Positions 18,157 through 27,023 of a stretch of 64,000 nt of DNA are shown here, piece after piece (position 1 is the first letter of the stretch; every line of letters starts with the position of its first letter). The notes beneath the pieces were generated by a model. That model saw only the letters and a list, made by a program, of their open reading frames with translations. It had not been told where the DNA came from and ran no database searches. Made by a program: the position numbers and the translations under genes. This DNA comes from Pectobacterium versatile (GTDB lineage: Bacteria > Pseudomonadota > Gammaproteobacteria > Enterobacterales > Enterobacteriaceae): the NCBI RefSeq assembly GCF_020166435.1, contig NZ_JAINZP010000007.1, forward strand, positions 157,616 to 221,615. Direction: 5' to 3'.

Positions 18157-19026
18157 TTAGCCGACGGTCATGGGGAGATCGTCCGCGTCTGCCCATTCGG
18201 ACAGCGAGGCATCGTAAAGGGCGACATTAGGATGGCCGAGTAACATCAGGACAAAAACGTCGGCACTGGCAGCCACGCCGTGTCCGCAATAGGCAATGAC
18301 TTTTTTATTATCGAGATCGAGCGCGGCAGCGGCCTCACGCAGCCGATCCAGCGGAAGATAGGTTCCACTGTCGGCATCGAACAGGCTGGCGGCAGGCAAA
18401 TTATGGCTACCAGTGATGCGTCCGGCACGACCGTAATTGTTCCCCTCTGCGCCGGAGAACTGCGCGGGCTGGCGTGCGCTAAGGATGCAAATGTGTTGGT
18501 TACCGATGGCGGCCAGCACTTCAGTTTTCTCGGCAATCAGGTGCGGGCGCAGCGAAGCGATGAACTGGCCTGCTGGACGATGGCGACCTTTGCCACTTTC
18601 CAGCGGCAGGTGTTCGCGCCGCCACTTTTGCAATCCGCCATCCAGCACAGCGACGTTATCAAAGCCAAAAACGCGTAACAGCCACCAGACGCGAGTCGCC
18701 CACCACGGATCGGCGCTGGAATAAACCACAACGCGAGTGTCGGGACGAACGCCAAAGCGTGTCATGGCAGCAGCGAAGTTCTCTGGCGTAGGGAGCATGT
18801 ATTTATAGCGGTGGGTGTTATCAGACAGGTCGGCTTGTACATCAATAAACTGCGCGCCGGGGATATGGCCAGCGTGAAAATCAGCCCGTGCCGGTTCTGC
18901 GCGGTATAGCGTTTTTTCATCAGGAACTAAACGGGTGGTACAGTCAAAAATCAATATATCGGGGTCGGTCAGGTGGGCGGCGAGCCATTCGGTACTCACC
19001 AGCCCGTCAGCATGTGACGTCTTCAT
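18157..19026 (-). CDS. SseA-like sulfurtransferase (two rhodanese domains)
   Basis: The 289-residue protein has two rhodanese domains: an inactive N-terminal one (GHIPGAQFIDVQADLSD, SSADPWWATRVWWLL) and an active C-terminal one with the catalytic Cys in YCGHGVAAS. The overall form matches 3-mercaptopyruvate or thiosulfate sulfurtransferases, although the loop CGHGVAA differs from the CGSGVTA of SseA. The start at 19026 (MKTSHADG) is chosen because a longer frame would overlap the ABC ATPase gene. Its place in an ABC-transporter operon suggests that the imported compound carries sulfur. Confidence 0.85.
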   Translation of the reverse strand: MKTSHADGLVSTEWLAAHLTDPDILIFDCTTRLVPDEKTLYRAEPARADFHAGHIPGAQFIDVQADLSDNTHRYKYMLPTPENFAAAMTRFGVRPDTRVVVYSSADPWWATRVWWLLRVFGFDNVAVLDGGLQKWRREHLPLESGKGRHRPAGQFIASLRPHLIAEKTEVLAAIGNQHICILSARQPAQFSGAEGNNYGRAGRITGSHNLPAASLFDADSGTYLPLDRLREAAAALDLDNKKVIAYCGHGVAASADVFVLMLLGHPNVALYDASLSEWADADDLPMTVG

Positions 19027-19045
19027 TGTGTTTTGTCCGTTACTC

Positions 19046-19795
19046 TCACAGCACCTTGTCCAGAAAGGCTTGTGTCCGAGGGTCCTGTGGATGATCAAAG
19101 AATGCCTGCGGTGTGTTGCTTTCGACGATTTTTCCTTTGTCGGTAAAGTAAATACGGTCGGCAACCTCGCGGGCAAAGCGCATTTCGTGGGTGACCAAAA
19201 TGCAAGTCATGCCATCACGCGCCACATCCTGAATGGTGGTCAGCACTTCTTTGACCATTTCAGGGTCTAGCGCTGCTGTTACTTCATCAAACATCATCAC
19301 TTCCGGGTTCATACATAGCGCCCGCGCAATGGCGACGCGCTGCTGTTGCCCGCCGGACAGTTCGCCCGGATAGGCGCTGGCCTTGGCTTCCAGATGCACT
19401 TTTGCCAACAGCTCACGGGCGCGCGCTTCCACGTCTCGCGCTGGCTGTTTCAACACCTGCATAGGGGCCATCATGATGTTTTCCAGGACGGTACGATGCG
19501 GGAAGAGGTTGTAGCTCTGGAAAACCATTCCTACCTTACGTCGCAGTGCCAGCGCATCCAGCTTGGGATCGTTCACCTCAATGCCACCGACGGTGATCGA
19601 GCCTGCATTGATGGGAGCCAGCGCATTGATGCAGCGCAGCAGCGTGGATTTGCCGGAGCCGGAAGGGCCGATGATGCAAACAATTTCCGAACGGGCGACG
19701 GACAAGGAAATACCGCTCAGCACGTTTGTTTTGCCAAAGGATTTATGAACATCAGTCAGGATTACCTGTGCAGGTGGCGTGTGCGTATCAGTCAT
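19046..19795 (-). CDS. polar amino-acid ABC transporter ATPase
   Basis: The 249-residue ATPase has Walker [11 protein letters not shown]-loop VFQSYNLFPH, signature LSGGQQQR, Walker B VMMFDEVTAALDP, and the switch His in THEM. It belongs to the GlnQ/HisP subgroup. The ATG at 19795 overlaps the stop of the upstream permease gene. It would drive uptake by the two adjacent permeases and the binding protein. Confidence 0.9.
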   Translation of the reverse strand: MTDTHTPPAQVILTDVHKSFGKTNVLSGISLSVARSEIVCIIGPSGSGKSTLLRCINALAPINAGSITVGGIEVNDPKLDALALRRKVGMVFQSYNLFPHRTVLENIMMAPMQVLKQPARDVEARARELLAKVHLEAKASAYPGELSGGQQQRVAIARALCMNPEVMMFDEVTAALDPEMVKEVLTTIQDVARDGMTCILVTHEMRFAREVADRIYFTDKGKIVESNTPQAFFDHPQDPRTQAFLDKVL

Positions 19796-20535
19796 CAGCG
19801 GGTTCCAAATTGCCACGTCCGTTCTAAACGGCGTGAAAATAGCGAGATCGGAAAAACAAAGGCAAAAAAGAGGATCAGCGTAATGCCATAGGCTGGCAGA
19901 ATCAGGCCGGGGCGTGTTTCCGTGGTTAGAATCGTTTGGGTGATTGTCATGACTTCCTGCACGCCGACCACATTGGCCAACGATGTTGCCATGACCACTG
20001 AACAATAGAGGTTCATGGTAGGCGGTACCATCTGGCGTATCGCCTGCGGTAAAATGATCGTGAGCGTGGTGCGAACGCTACCAAAGGCGAGGGCGGCAGC
20101 GGCTTCCCACTGTGTCGTGGGGATGGATTTCAGCCCGCCGCGCACAATCTCCGAGGTATAGCCACTGACGGGGATAGCCAGTGCCACAACGGCTTTCACC
20201 CAGTCGGGAAAGCTGAACCACGTACCTGCAATCTTGATCTCAAACGGCAGCAGGAACATCACGTAAAACATGATGACTAGCCAAGGGCTGTTGCGAAAGA
20301 ATAAGGTCAGAATGCGAGCAGGCAGCCGGATAATCGCAACATTGGCCATCTGGGCGGCGCCCAGCAGCGTACCGGCCAGCATGCCAATCGCCATACTCAG
20401 AATCGAAATGAGTAAATTGAGCCCGAACCCTTTTAGAATCAGCGGTAGCCAGGGAAGTAATACCGCGGAAGCGCTACCTGCGGGGAAAATTGCGTCTATG
20501 ATCGTCATCGTCCTAGCCCCGGTACTTTTAGCCAA
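19795..20535 (-). CDS. amino-acid ABC transporter permease
   Basis: This 246-residue HisM/GlnP-type permease has about five transmembrane helices and the EAA loop EAAAALAFGSVRTTLTIILP. It overlaps the preceding permease gene by 31 nt and the ATPase gene by 1 nt, typical of a tightly coupled operon. The N-terminal start is uncertain: an ATG eleven codons in (MTIIDAIFP) would remove most of the overlap. Confidence 0.87.
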   Translation of the reverse strand: MAKSTGARTMTIIDAIFPAGSASAVLLPWLPLILKGFGLNLLISILSMAIGMLAGTLLGAAQMANVAIIRLPARILTLFFRNSPWLVIMFYVMFLLPFEIKIAGTWFSFPDWVKAVVALAIPVSGYTSEIVRGGLKSIPTTQWEAAAALAFGSVRTTLTIILPQAIRQMVPPTMNLYCSVVMATSLANVVGVQEVMTITQTILTTETRPGLILPAYGITLILFFAFVFPISLFSRRLERTWQFGTR

Positions 20536-21254
20536 CGCTCCAGCAGTTTCACCAGCAGGGTGAATATGCCCATTAATCCCAAATAGCTGAGCAGCACCAC
20601 GTTCATCATTTCGAGCACATTAAAGTGTTCCGTCCAGATTTCATGCGCCACATACAGGGCTTCAGGCACCGCGATGGCATAGGCAAGCGCGGTGCTTTTG
20701 ACTATCTGAGCCATGTTATTACCCAGCGCCGGCAGGCTGGTGCGAAAGGCCAGCGGCAAAATGATATGAACCATGGCGCGGGTGCGGTTGTAACCGAGGG
20801 ATTCTGCCGCTTCGACGGTCGTTCTCGGCACGGCTTCAATACCTGCCCGCAGGATCTCTGCGACAAAGGCGCCGTATTGCAATGACAGGGCGATAACTAC
20901 GAATTGAAACGGCGAGACCAGCGGCAGTTCGCCGTTTTGTCCGTAGGTGGAAAGATGGAAGTAGGAGCCGATACCAAAGAATAAAAAGTAGAGCTGGGCG
21001 AGCCCCGGTGTATTCCTAAATAGTTCGACATAGGCAGTGACCAGCCAGCGCAAAGGCTGCAGGCTGGACTGTCTGGCAAACACGCACAGAAAGCCAATGA
21101 GCATTGAGCCGAGGAGCGACCAGACTGCCAGCTCAACGGCAAGGGTAAGCCCCGTAAAGTATTTACGGGCTTCCCATGCGTTGTAAAACACCGAAAAGTT
21201 CCAGCCCGTTTGCTCGTAGAGTGCTTTAAACCCATCGGCGATAAATAACATCAT
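20505..21254 (-). CDS. amino-acid ABC transporter permease
   Basis: The 249-residue permease of the HisQ/GltJ subgroup has an N-terminal LTLAVELAVWSLLGS segment, RNTPGLAQLYFLFFG, and the EAA loop EAAESLGYNRTRAMVHIILP. It pairs with the downstream permease as a heterodimer. It begins 2 nt after the binding-protein gene. Confidence 0.87.
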   Translation of the reverse strand: MMLFIADGFKALYEQTGWNFSVFYNAWEARKYFTGLTLAVELAVWSLLGSMLIGFLCVFARQSSLQPLRWLVTAYVELFRNTPGLAQLYFLFFGIGSYFHLSTYGQNGELPLVSPFQFVVIALSLQYGAFVAEILRAGIEAVPRTTVEAAESLGYNRTRAMVHIILPLAFRTSLPALGNNMAQIVKSTALAYAIAVPEALYVAHEIWTEHFNVLEMMNVVLLSYLGLMGIFTLLVKLLERWLKVPGLGR

Positions 21255-21256
21255 TG

Positions 21257-22108
21257 TTACAGCTTAATGGCTTCTTCGTGGGCTTTTACGGCAAACGGTG
21301 CCGGTTTCAGTCCCCATTTTTTGGCCAATTCAATGATGGTGCCTTGCTTGTTCCAGTCTTTGATCACATCGGAAATGAAGTGGGTAAACTGCGGCTCGTT
21401 AAAGCGAACGGCCAGACCCCACGGGCCTTCGGTAAACGGCGTCAGGTTCTGGATGATGTAATCTTTCCAGATGCCTTCTTTGTCGTTAAGAAAACGAGCC
21501 TGAAGATAACTGTCATCGGATACCAGCGCGGCACAGCGACCGTCACGTAAGGACTGATCGACTTCCTGCTGAGTCTGGAAAGCAACGATGTTCGCGCCAA
21601 ACTTCTGTTCTAACGGGACGTTCCAGCTCGATCCCTGATTGCTACAAATCGCTTTGCCTTTCACCTCTTCCCAGTTCGAGAAAGTCACGCCTTTTTTCGT
21701 CAGCAGCGCTGGGCCTGCGGCGTAATAGTAAGGTTCGACAAACTGAACCAGTTTCTTACGCTCTTCGCTAACCGTCAGTGAGGTAAACAGGATGTCGCAT
21801 TTGCCCTGTTGCAAGAATTGCACGCGGTTTGCGGGCAGAACAGGCACCAGATCGACTTTGACCGTTTTACCCAGTTGCGTGGACAGGCGTTGAGTAAAGT
21901 CGTTCAGCAGATCGATGTGCAGGCCTTTGGTTTCCCCCGATGACTCGAGAAAGGCCAGTGGCGGGTTGTTGACGTTAGTACAGACTGAAATTACACCGCG
22001 ATCGGCGATTTTTTCCAGTACGTCAGCGTGGGCAATCGTGGGAATGAATGATGCGGTAAGCGCAACACCACTCAAGGTCATCAGAGAACTCAGCGTTGTT
22101 TTTGACAT
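21257..22108 (-). CDS. amino-acid ABC transporter substrate-binding protein
   Basis: The 283-residue periplasmic binding protein (SBP family 3) has a signal peptide (cleavage near AHA-DVLEK), the opening ISVCTNVNNPPLAFLE, DILFTSLTVSEERKKLVQFV, and a C-terminal WNKQGTIIELAKKWGL. It is the first gene of the operon that also encodes two permeases, the ATPase, a sulfurtransferase and an IolG-like dehydrogenase. A divergent IclR regulator is likely to control the shared promoter region. Confidence 0.88.
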   Translation of the reverse strand: MSKTTLSSLMTLSGVALTASFIPTIAHADVLEKIADRGVISVCTNVNNPPLAFLESSGETKGLHIDLLNDFTQRLSTQLGKTVKVDLVPVLPANRVQFLQQGKCDILFTSLTVSEERKKLVQFVEPYYYAAGPALLTKKGVTFSNWEEVKGKAICSNQGSSWNVPLEQKFGANIVAFQTQQEVDQSLRDGRCAALVSDDSYLQARFLNDKEGIWKDYIIQNLTPFTEGPWGLAVRFNEPQFTHFISDVIKDWNKQGTIIELAKKWGLKPAPFAVKAHEEAIKL

Positions 22109-22286
22109 ATGATCAATTTACCTTAGTTAAGATAAGAGCCTCTGATATATTTTGCTAACGAGGCAGCCCACAGATAGAGGGGAATGTAGGGGGAACTGCC
22201 ATTTTGTGTCAATAAAATCAACATTCGATTAAGTTGTATATATATCAACTTTTTGTATATGCCCGTTAAATGGAGAGAATGGAAAC

Positions 22287-23072
22287 GTGAAAACCCGCAA
22301 CGTCCAGCCTGTGGCGAACATAGCTGAAGAGGCGACTCGAACTGAAAATGTAAAAGGGGAGCTTAAGACGCTGACAAAAGGTCTGGCGGCACTGGATTTG
22401 CTGATGCACAACCAAACGGTGCGAACTAGCGATGTCGCTGATGTGCTTGCAATCGATAAAAGCAGCGCGTCACGTATTCTGCAAACGCTGGCTCAGGCGG
22501 GCTATGCGCAATCTGGCGAGCGCCGCAGCTTTGTGCTGGGGCCAAAATTGGCCGATAGGCCGAATACCGTGCGCCCAAAGAAAAGCCTGCGCGTGTGCGC
22601 TCGTCCGGTTCTGGAACGCCTATCTGCCCGTACCGGAGAAGCGGTACATTTATCGATTCTGGCAGATGAGCAGGTTTTATATCTGGATACGATCGAATCC
22701 AGCTACTCTTTGCGGGTTGATAGCCGTCCTGGCACTCTGGCACCTCTGGCGTATACCGCGATTGGCCGGATTTTTCTGGCGCTGGCGGGAGCACCCTTGC
22801 CCGATCAATTGCAGGCGCAAACGGAGCACACCATCACCGACCCACGTCTCTTTCAGATGGCGCTACAGACTATCGCACAGCAGGGTTATGCACTGCATGA
22901 TGAAGAGTTTCATTTGGGTATTCGCGGTGCGGCTGCGCCCTTGTTCGATCGCAACGGTTACGTTATTGGCGCCGTTGGCGTTTCTGGCCCAACCGTACGT
23001 ATTCACACCGAAGACCTCGATGCGTTGGGTGTGCTGGTGCGTGAAGAAGCGAATAAATTTATCATTGAATAA
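22287..23072 (+). CDS. IclR-family transcriptional regulator
   Basis: The 261-residue protein has an N-terminal winged helix-turn-helix (about residues 30-85, VRTSDVADVLAIDKSSASRI) and the C-terminal IclR effector domain (RTGEAVHLSILADEQVLYLD; GYALHDEEFHLGIRGAAAPL). It is divergent from the ABC operon across a 178-bp gap. IclR members usually sense a catabolite and control the adjacent genes, so it is the probable regulator of this island. The ATG at 22287 lies 6 nt from GGAAAC, which is a weak ribosome-binding site. Confidence 0.88.
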   Translation: MKTRNVQPVANIAEEATRTENVKGELKTLTKGLAALDLLMHNQTVRTSDVADVLAIDKSSASRILQTLAQAGYAQSGERRSFVLGPKLADRPNTVRPKKSLRVCARPVLERLSARTGEAVHLSILADEQVLYLDTIESSYSLRVDSRPGTLAPLAYTAIGRIFLALAGAPLPDQLQAQTEHTITDPRLFQMALQTIAQQGYALHDEEFHLGIRGAAAPLFDRNGYVIGAVGVSGPTVRIHTEDLDALGVLVREEANKFIIE

Positions 23073-23259
23073 TCGGATGAGACCGCGCGTTCCGGCGTGT
23101 CTCTCACCGTATGACATCAGGTTAAGGTCAATTCGGAATATGATGTAATATTGCTGTATATGCAAAATTTAAGATAGTTGTTGATTTAGGGATGGGTTGC
23201 GGCAGACTGGTAAAAAGAGAGGAATCGGGGCCAGCCCATCAACGAGAACACGATTTATC

Positions 23260-24429
23260 ATGAAACCTGAAACGAAGGTTATCCATGCCGGACGCCATCC
23301 AGATGATTTTCTTGGTGCGGTTAATACACCGGTCTACCGTACATCCACGGTAATTTGCAATTCGATGGCGGAGTGGGACAGTAAACAGCGCCAGCAAACC
23401 TCTTTCGATGAGCCAGAACTCTTCTACGGCCGCCACGGCACCCCAACCACGAAGTCGTTGCAAGAGGCCATCGCAGAGCTGGAAGGTGGCTATAAATCCT
23501 TTGTTTATCCCTCCGGCGTGTCCGCGTGCGCGACAGCCATTTTAGCGTTTACCTCGGCAGATGATCATGTGCTGGTGCCTGACAGTGTCTATGGCCCAGT
23601 GCGCCAGATTGCTGGCACGCTGTTGAAAAGATTTCGTATCAACGTCGAGTTTTACGATCCGGCGCTGGGGGCGGATATTGAAAAATTATTCCGACCTGAA
23701 ACCCGTGTGGTATACACCGAAGCGCCAGGTTCAATGACGTTTGAAATGCAGGATATACCGGCCATTGCTGAGGCCGCTCATCGTCATGGTGCCATTGTCG
23801 TGATGGATAACACTTGGGCTAGCCCGCTGTATTTTCAACCCTTTACTAAAGGCGTAGATATCTCTGTGCAGGCGGCGACAAAATACATTGTCGGCCATTC
23901 TGATGTCATGATGGGGATTGTGACCACCACCGAAGCGACCTACCAACGTCTGAAAGCGACCACGCATGAGCTGGGTTTGCTTGCCAGCCCTGACGATTGT
24001 TATCTGGCGCAGCGCGGTTTGCGCACGTTGCATGTCCGCTTGGAACGCCATTATCAAACGGGGCTTCGGCTTGCCGAATTTATTGCCCGCCAGCCAGAAG
24101 TTGCCCGCGTCATTCACCCTGCGTTACCCGGCGATCCGGGACATGCCCTGTGGAAACGTGATTTCACGGGGGCATCGGGGCTCTTTGCGTTTGCGCTCCA
24201 CCCTGCGTTAAGCCACAAACGCACTGCGTTTGTTGAAGCGCTCACCTTGTTTGGCATTGGCGGTTCCTGGGGAGGCTACGAAAGCCTAATCCTACCGCTG
24301 AACCCCGTCCGATCTGTTCACCCTGATGCGCATCCTGGGACGTTGCTGCGTATTCATGCGGGATTAGAGAGTGTGGACGATCTGTTGGCCGATCTGGAAC
24401 GGGCTTTTGCCCTTATTCGCCAATCTTAG
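23260..24429 (+). CDS. MetC-like PLP-dependent beta-lyase
   Basis: This 389-residue Cys/Met metabolism PLP enzyme has the Schiff-base Lys in AATKYIVGHSDVMMG, the substrate/PLP segments YGRHGTPTTKSL and YPSGVSACATAILAF, and a C-terminal GGSWGGYESLILP typical of cystathionine beta-lyases. It should cleave the C-S bond of cystathionine or a related thioether. The start at 23260 (MKPETKVIHAG) matches the family N-terminus. It is not in a methionine operon but in the island with the sulfurtransferase and ABC importer, so the substrate may be an unusual sulfur amino acid. Confidence 0.86.
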   Translation: MKPETKVIHAGRHPDDFLGAVNTPVYRTSTVICNSMAEWDSKQRQQTSFDEPELFYGRHGTPTTKSLQEAIAELEGGYKSFVYPSGVSACATAILAFTSADDHVLVPDSVYGPVRQIAGTLLKRFRINVEFYDPALGADIEKLFRPETRVVYTEAPGSMTFEMQDIPAIAEAAHRHGAIVVMDNTWASPLYFQPFTKGVDISVQAATKYIVGHSDVMMGIVTTTEATYQRLKATTHELGLLASPDDCYLAQRGLRTLHVRLERHYQTGLRLAEFIARQPEVARVIHPALPGDPGHALWKRDFTGASGLFAFALHPALSHKRTAFVEALTLFGIGGSWGGYESLILPLNPVRSVHPDAHPGTLLRIHAGLESVDDLLADLERAFALIRQS

Positions 24430-24485
24430 CCTGCCATTCGAGGCATTTCATCGAACGACAAATCATTCTAAAAGAGAGTCATGCT

Positions 24486-25814
24486 ATGCGAATTATTGCC
24501 TGTGGGGATTTACTGTTTTCCAGTCGCAATCTGGCCGCGCGAGTAGATAAAAATATCGTTGATCAGCTTGCGGCGGCGGATGCGGTTTTCGCCAATGCCG
24601 AATTTTGTTGCCCAAAACCCACCACGCCACCTGCGGCGGGTCGTGGCTATATCACGGCGGTGAAGCAGGCAACGCTGGACGAGTTTGTTGATTTAAATAT
24701 CAAGCTGGTTTCTTTTGCCAACAACCACACGGGGGATTTTGGCTGGGAAGGCGTCGTTGATACCATTGATGCAGCAGAAGAACGCGGGCTGATTCACTGC
24801 GGCGTAGGGCGTAACCTTGATGATGCCCGTGCGGCGCGGTTCCTCGATACGCCAAAAGGGCGAGTCGGTGTCGTTGCCGTCAGCAGCACCCGTTCGGAAA
24901 TCTTTGCCGCGAGTGTCGCAGGGGGCAGTGTGGTTGCACGCCCTGGTCTTAACCCGCTACGTTGGGGGCGAGCTTACGTATTACCGGACAAGGAATTCGA
25001 GCAACTACAGGGGATCACTGAACTGCTTGGCGTCGCTGCCAGTAACCGTGAAGGTGCCCGAATTGAAGTGATGGCAGATCAGGGGCCCGATCGTTTTAAA
25101 TTCGGTTCGCTGTTTGAAAGTTCGATACAGATAGAGCGCGGTGAACAGGCTCACGTTCGCACGTTTATGAATGAAGAAGACTGCGCCGCGATTCTGAAAA
25201 GCGTACGCGATGCGGCAAACCGTTCTGATGTCGCCATCGTCAGCCTTCATACGCATGAAGGGGAAGGCGATGGCTGGTATGCTCCACATCCCCCAGCATT
25301 TATCGAAGATTTTGCCCGCCGGGCCATTGATGCGGGGGCATCAGCCGTGGTGGGGCATGGCGCGCATTTCCTGCGTGGGGTGGAAATTTATAATAAACGC
25401 CCGATTTTTTACAATCTGGGCAGCCTGCTGATGGAGTTTGAAGCGGGTGAATCGATTATCGCGCCAGAAATGTATGCCGCTTATGGCTACGAGCACGATG
25501 CGCGTCCTTCCGATTTGCACCGGGCGCGCGCAAAAGATCAGGAGGGGAATTTCATTGGCTTCAATGCTGAATCCCGTTTCTCCAAAAACTGTGCCGCGCT
25601 GCTGGATTACGCCGACGGGGCGCTACAGTTCACATTATTGCCTCTCGATCTGGGTATGAACCGTGAACGCCCGCTCGATCGTGGCTTACCCGTTACGGTG
25701 TCTGCGGCTCTCGGGCATGAAATTGCGGCCGATCTGACGCGTATGAGTGCACGCTATGGCACGGTATTACGCTATGACGAGGCGCTCGGAACGATCGCGA
25801 TTGAATCAGCCTAG
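24486..25814 (+). CDS. CapA-family metallophosphatase-like protein
   Basis: The 442-residue protein belongs to the PGA_cap/CapA family of calcineurin-like metallophosphoesterases: GDLLFSSRN at the N-terminus, VFANAEF, SFANNHTGDFG, SLHTHEGEG, and AVVGHGAHFLRGVEIYNKRP ahead of YNLGSLL. The usual metal ligands (Asp, Asn-His, His-x-His) are kept. There is no signal peptide or transmembrane helix, unlike Bacillus CapA, so it is probably cytoplasmic. It follows the beta-lyase gene at a 56-nt distance and is likely cotranscribed. A capsule role is unlikely given the absence of capB or capC. Confidence 0.8.
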   Translation: MRIIACGDLLFSSRNLAARVDKNIVDQLAAADAVFANAEFCCPKPTTPPAAGRGYITAVKQATLDEFVDLNIKLVSFANNHTGDFGWEGVVDTIDAAEERGLIHCGVGRNLDDARAARFLDTPKGRVGVVAVSSTRSEIFAASVAGGSVVARPGLNPLRWGRAYVLPDKEFEQLQGITELLGVAASNREGARIEVMADQGPDRFKFGSLFESSIQIERGEQAHVRTFMNEEDCAAILKSVRDAANRSDVAIVSLHTHEGEGDGWYAPHPPAFIEDFARRAIDAGASAVVGHGAHFLRGVEIYNKRPIFYNLGSLLMEFEAGESIIAPEMYAAYGYEHDARPSDLHRARAKDQEGNFIGFNAESRFSKNCAALLDYADGALQFTLLPLDLGMNRERPLDRGLPVTVSAALGHEIAADLTRMSARYGTVLRYDEALGTIAIESA

Positions 25815-25832
25815 ACGGCAATTCTCTGTCAG

Positions 25833-25858
25833 CCTATGCCTCATGAAAGAGGCATAGG
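25833..25858 (+). terminator. intrinsic terminator after CapA-like gene
   Basis: A perfect 10-bp stem (CCTATGCCTC and its complement) with an ATGAAA loop is followed by TGAATATTTTCC. It ends the beta-lyase/CapA-like transcript. Confidence 0.6.
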
Positions 25859-26041
25859 TGAATATTTTCCTGCTCGTTTTTCCTCTATGCTTCTCTTTTC
25901 TCACTTTACCGGGCTGTTATACCCGTCATACTTCACGCTGCTTTGGGTTGGCTGCGTTTAGCGATCTTTGGCTTTTCTGTGCAAATCTTGGCAAGAAATG
26001 CCCCTTTTTACCCTGTTTGTCTCTGTCGGAGAGTCGATCGA

Positions 26042-26935
26042 ATGTCGTTAAAAGCCTTACGCACGTTGGTCGCGATTGCTCAGTATGGATCGTTTGCCCG
26101 CGCGGCTGAAGCTGTATGCCTGACGCAATCTGCCGTCAGCCTGCATGTCCGCAGCCTGGAAGAAGACTTCAAGGTGTCGCTTTTCGATCGCTCACGTCGC
26201 ATCCCAGTACTCACCGAAGCCGGACATCGTGCGGTGGAGCAGGCGCGGGATATCCTTGCGCAGTATGACGGCATCGCCGCCGAGTTAGGCGAGGGTGGGG
26301 AACTGGCCGGACGCCTGCGAATTGGCGCGATCCAGACCGCACTGGCTGGCGTTTTGCCCGCCGCGCTGGCTGCATTGCGTCGCGCTCATCCACGCCTGCG
26401 TGTTCTGGTGAATTCGGGGATGTCGGCGGAGCTGGCAATTCGCATTGATGCTGGCGAACTGGACGCCGCTGTGACCACTGAGCCGGTAAAACCTTATCCA
26501 ACCGGTCTGGTGAGCACGCCGCTGTATCAGGAGGGATTCTGGATCGTTGCCCCACCGGCGCTAGCGTCTCTGGATGCCAGACAGCTCCTGCAAGATCGTC
26601 CTTTCATTCGTTTCGATCGTCGAGCCTGGGCTGGGCGAACTATCGATCGCGAGCTGCGCCGTCAGCGGCTGCGGGTACAAACCGATATGGAGCTGGACAG
26701 TCAGGACGCGATTATTCAGATGGTCGCCAGTGGGCTTGGCGTAGCGGTGATTCCACTGTCCGAGCGGGAGAAGAACCGTTTGGATAATCTGGTCTGTATC
26801 CCATTCGGCGAACCTCAGCAGCAGCGTCGTGTTGTGCTGCTGGAGCGCGAAGACCGCCCAGCGGCACGCCTTGCTGCGGCGCTGGCGGAAGCGATTCGAA
26901 CACAGTCTGGTGACGATGTCATCCATGAGAAATAA
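26042..26935 (+). CDS. LysR-family transcriptional regulator
   Basis: The 297-residue regulator has an N-terminal winged helix-turn-helix (GSFARAAEAVCLTQSAVSLH) and a C-terminal periplasmic-binding-protein-like effector domain. The ATG at 26042 (MSLKALRTLVAI) is the family start; upstream in-frame ATGs give an extension of unlike composition. It lies between the CapA-like gene and the aminotransferase gene, all on one strand, and probably controls the aminotransferase/exporter pair. Confidence 0.88.
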   Translation: MSLKALRTLVAIAQYGSFARAAEAVCLTQSAVSLHVRSLEEDFKVSLFDRSRRIPVLTEAGHRAVEQARDILAQYDGIAAELGEGGELAGRLRIGAIQTALAGVLPAALAALRRAHPRLRVLVNSGMSAELAIRIDAGELDAAVTTEPVKPYPTGLVSTPLYQEGFWIVAPPALASLDARQLLQDRPFIRFDRRAWAGRTIDRELRRQRLRVQTDMELDSQDAIIQMVASGLGVAVIPLSEREKNRLDNLVCIPFGEPQQQRRVVLLEREDRPAARLAAALAEAIRTQSGDDVIHEK

Positions 26936-27023
26936 TTGAGTTAATGTCGATTTAATCTCGTTTTTTTCTCATCAGAAGTCCCGCTATGGTAGTGCCTGTT
27001 TCTTCACTTTCAGGTACTGACTC

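Noticed and set aside
25858..26109. 83-residue frame with a hydrophobic start before the LysR gene
   Set aside because: It overlaps the LysR start in another frame and has no family match or ribosome-binding site.
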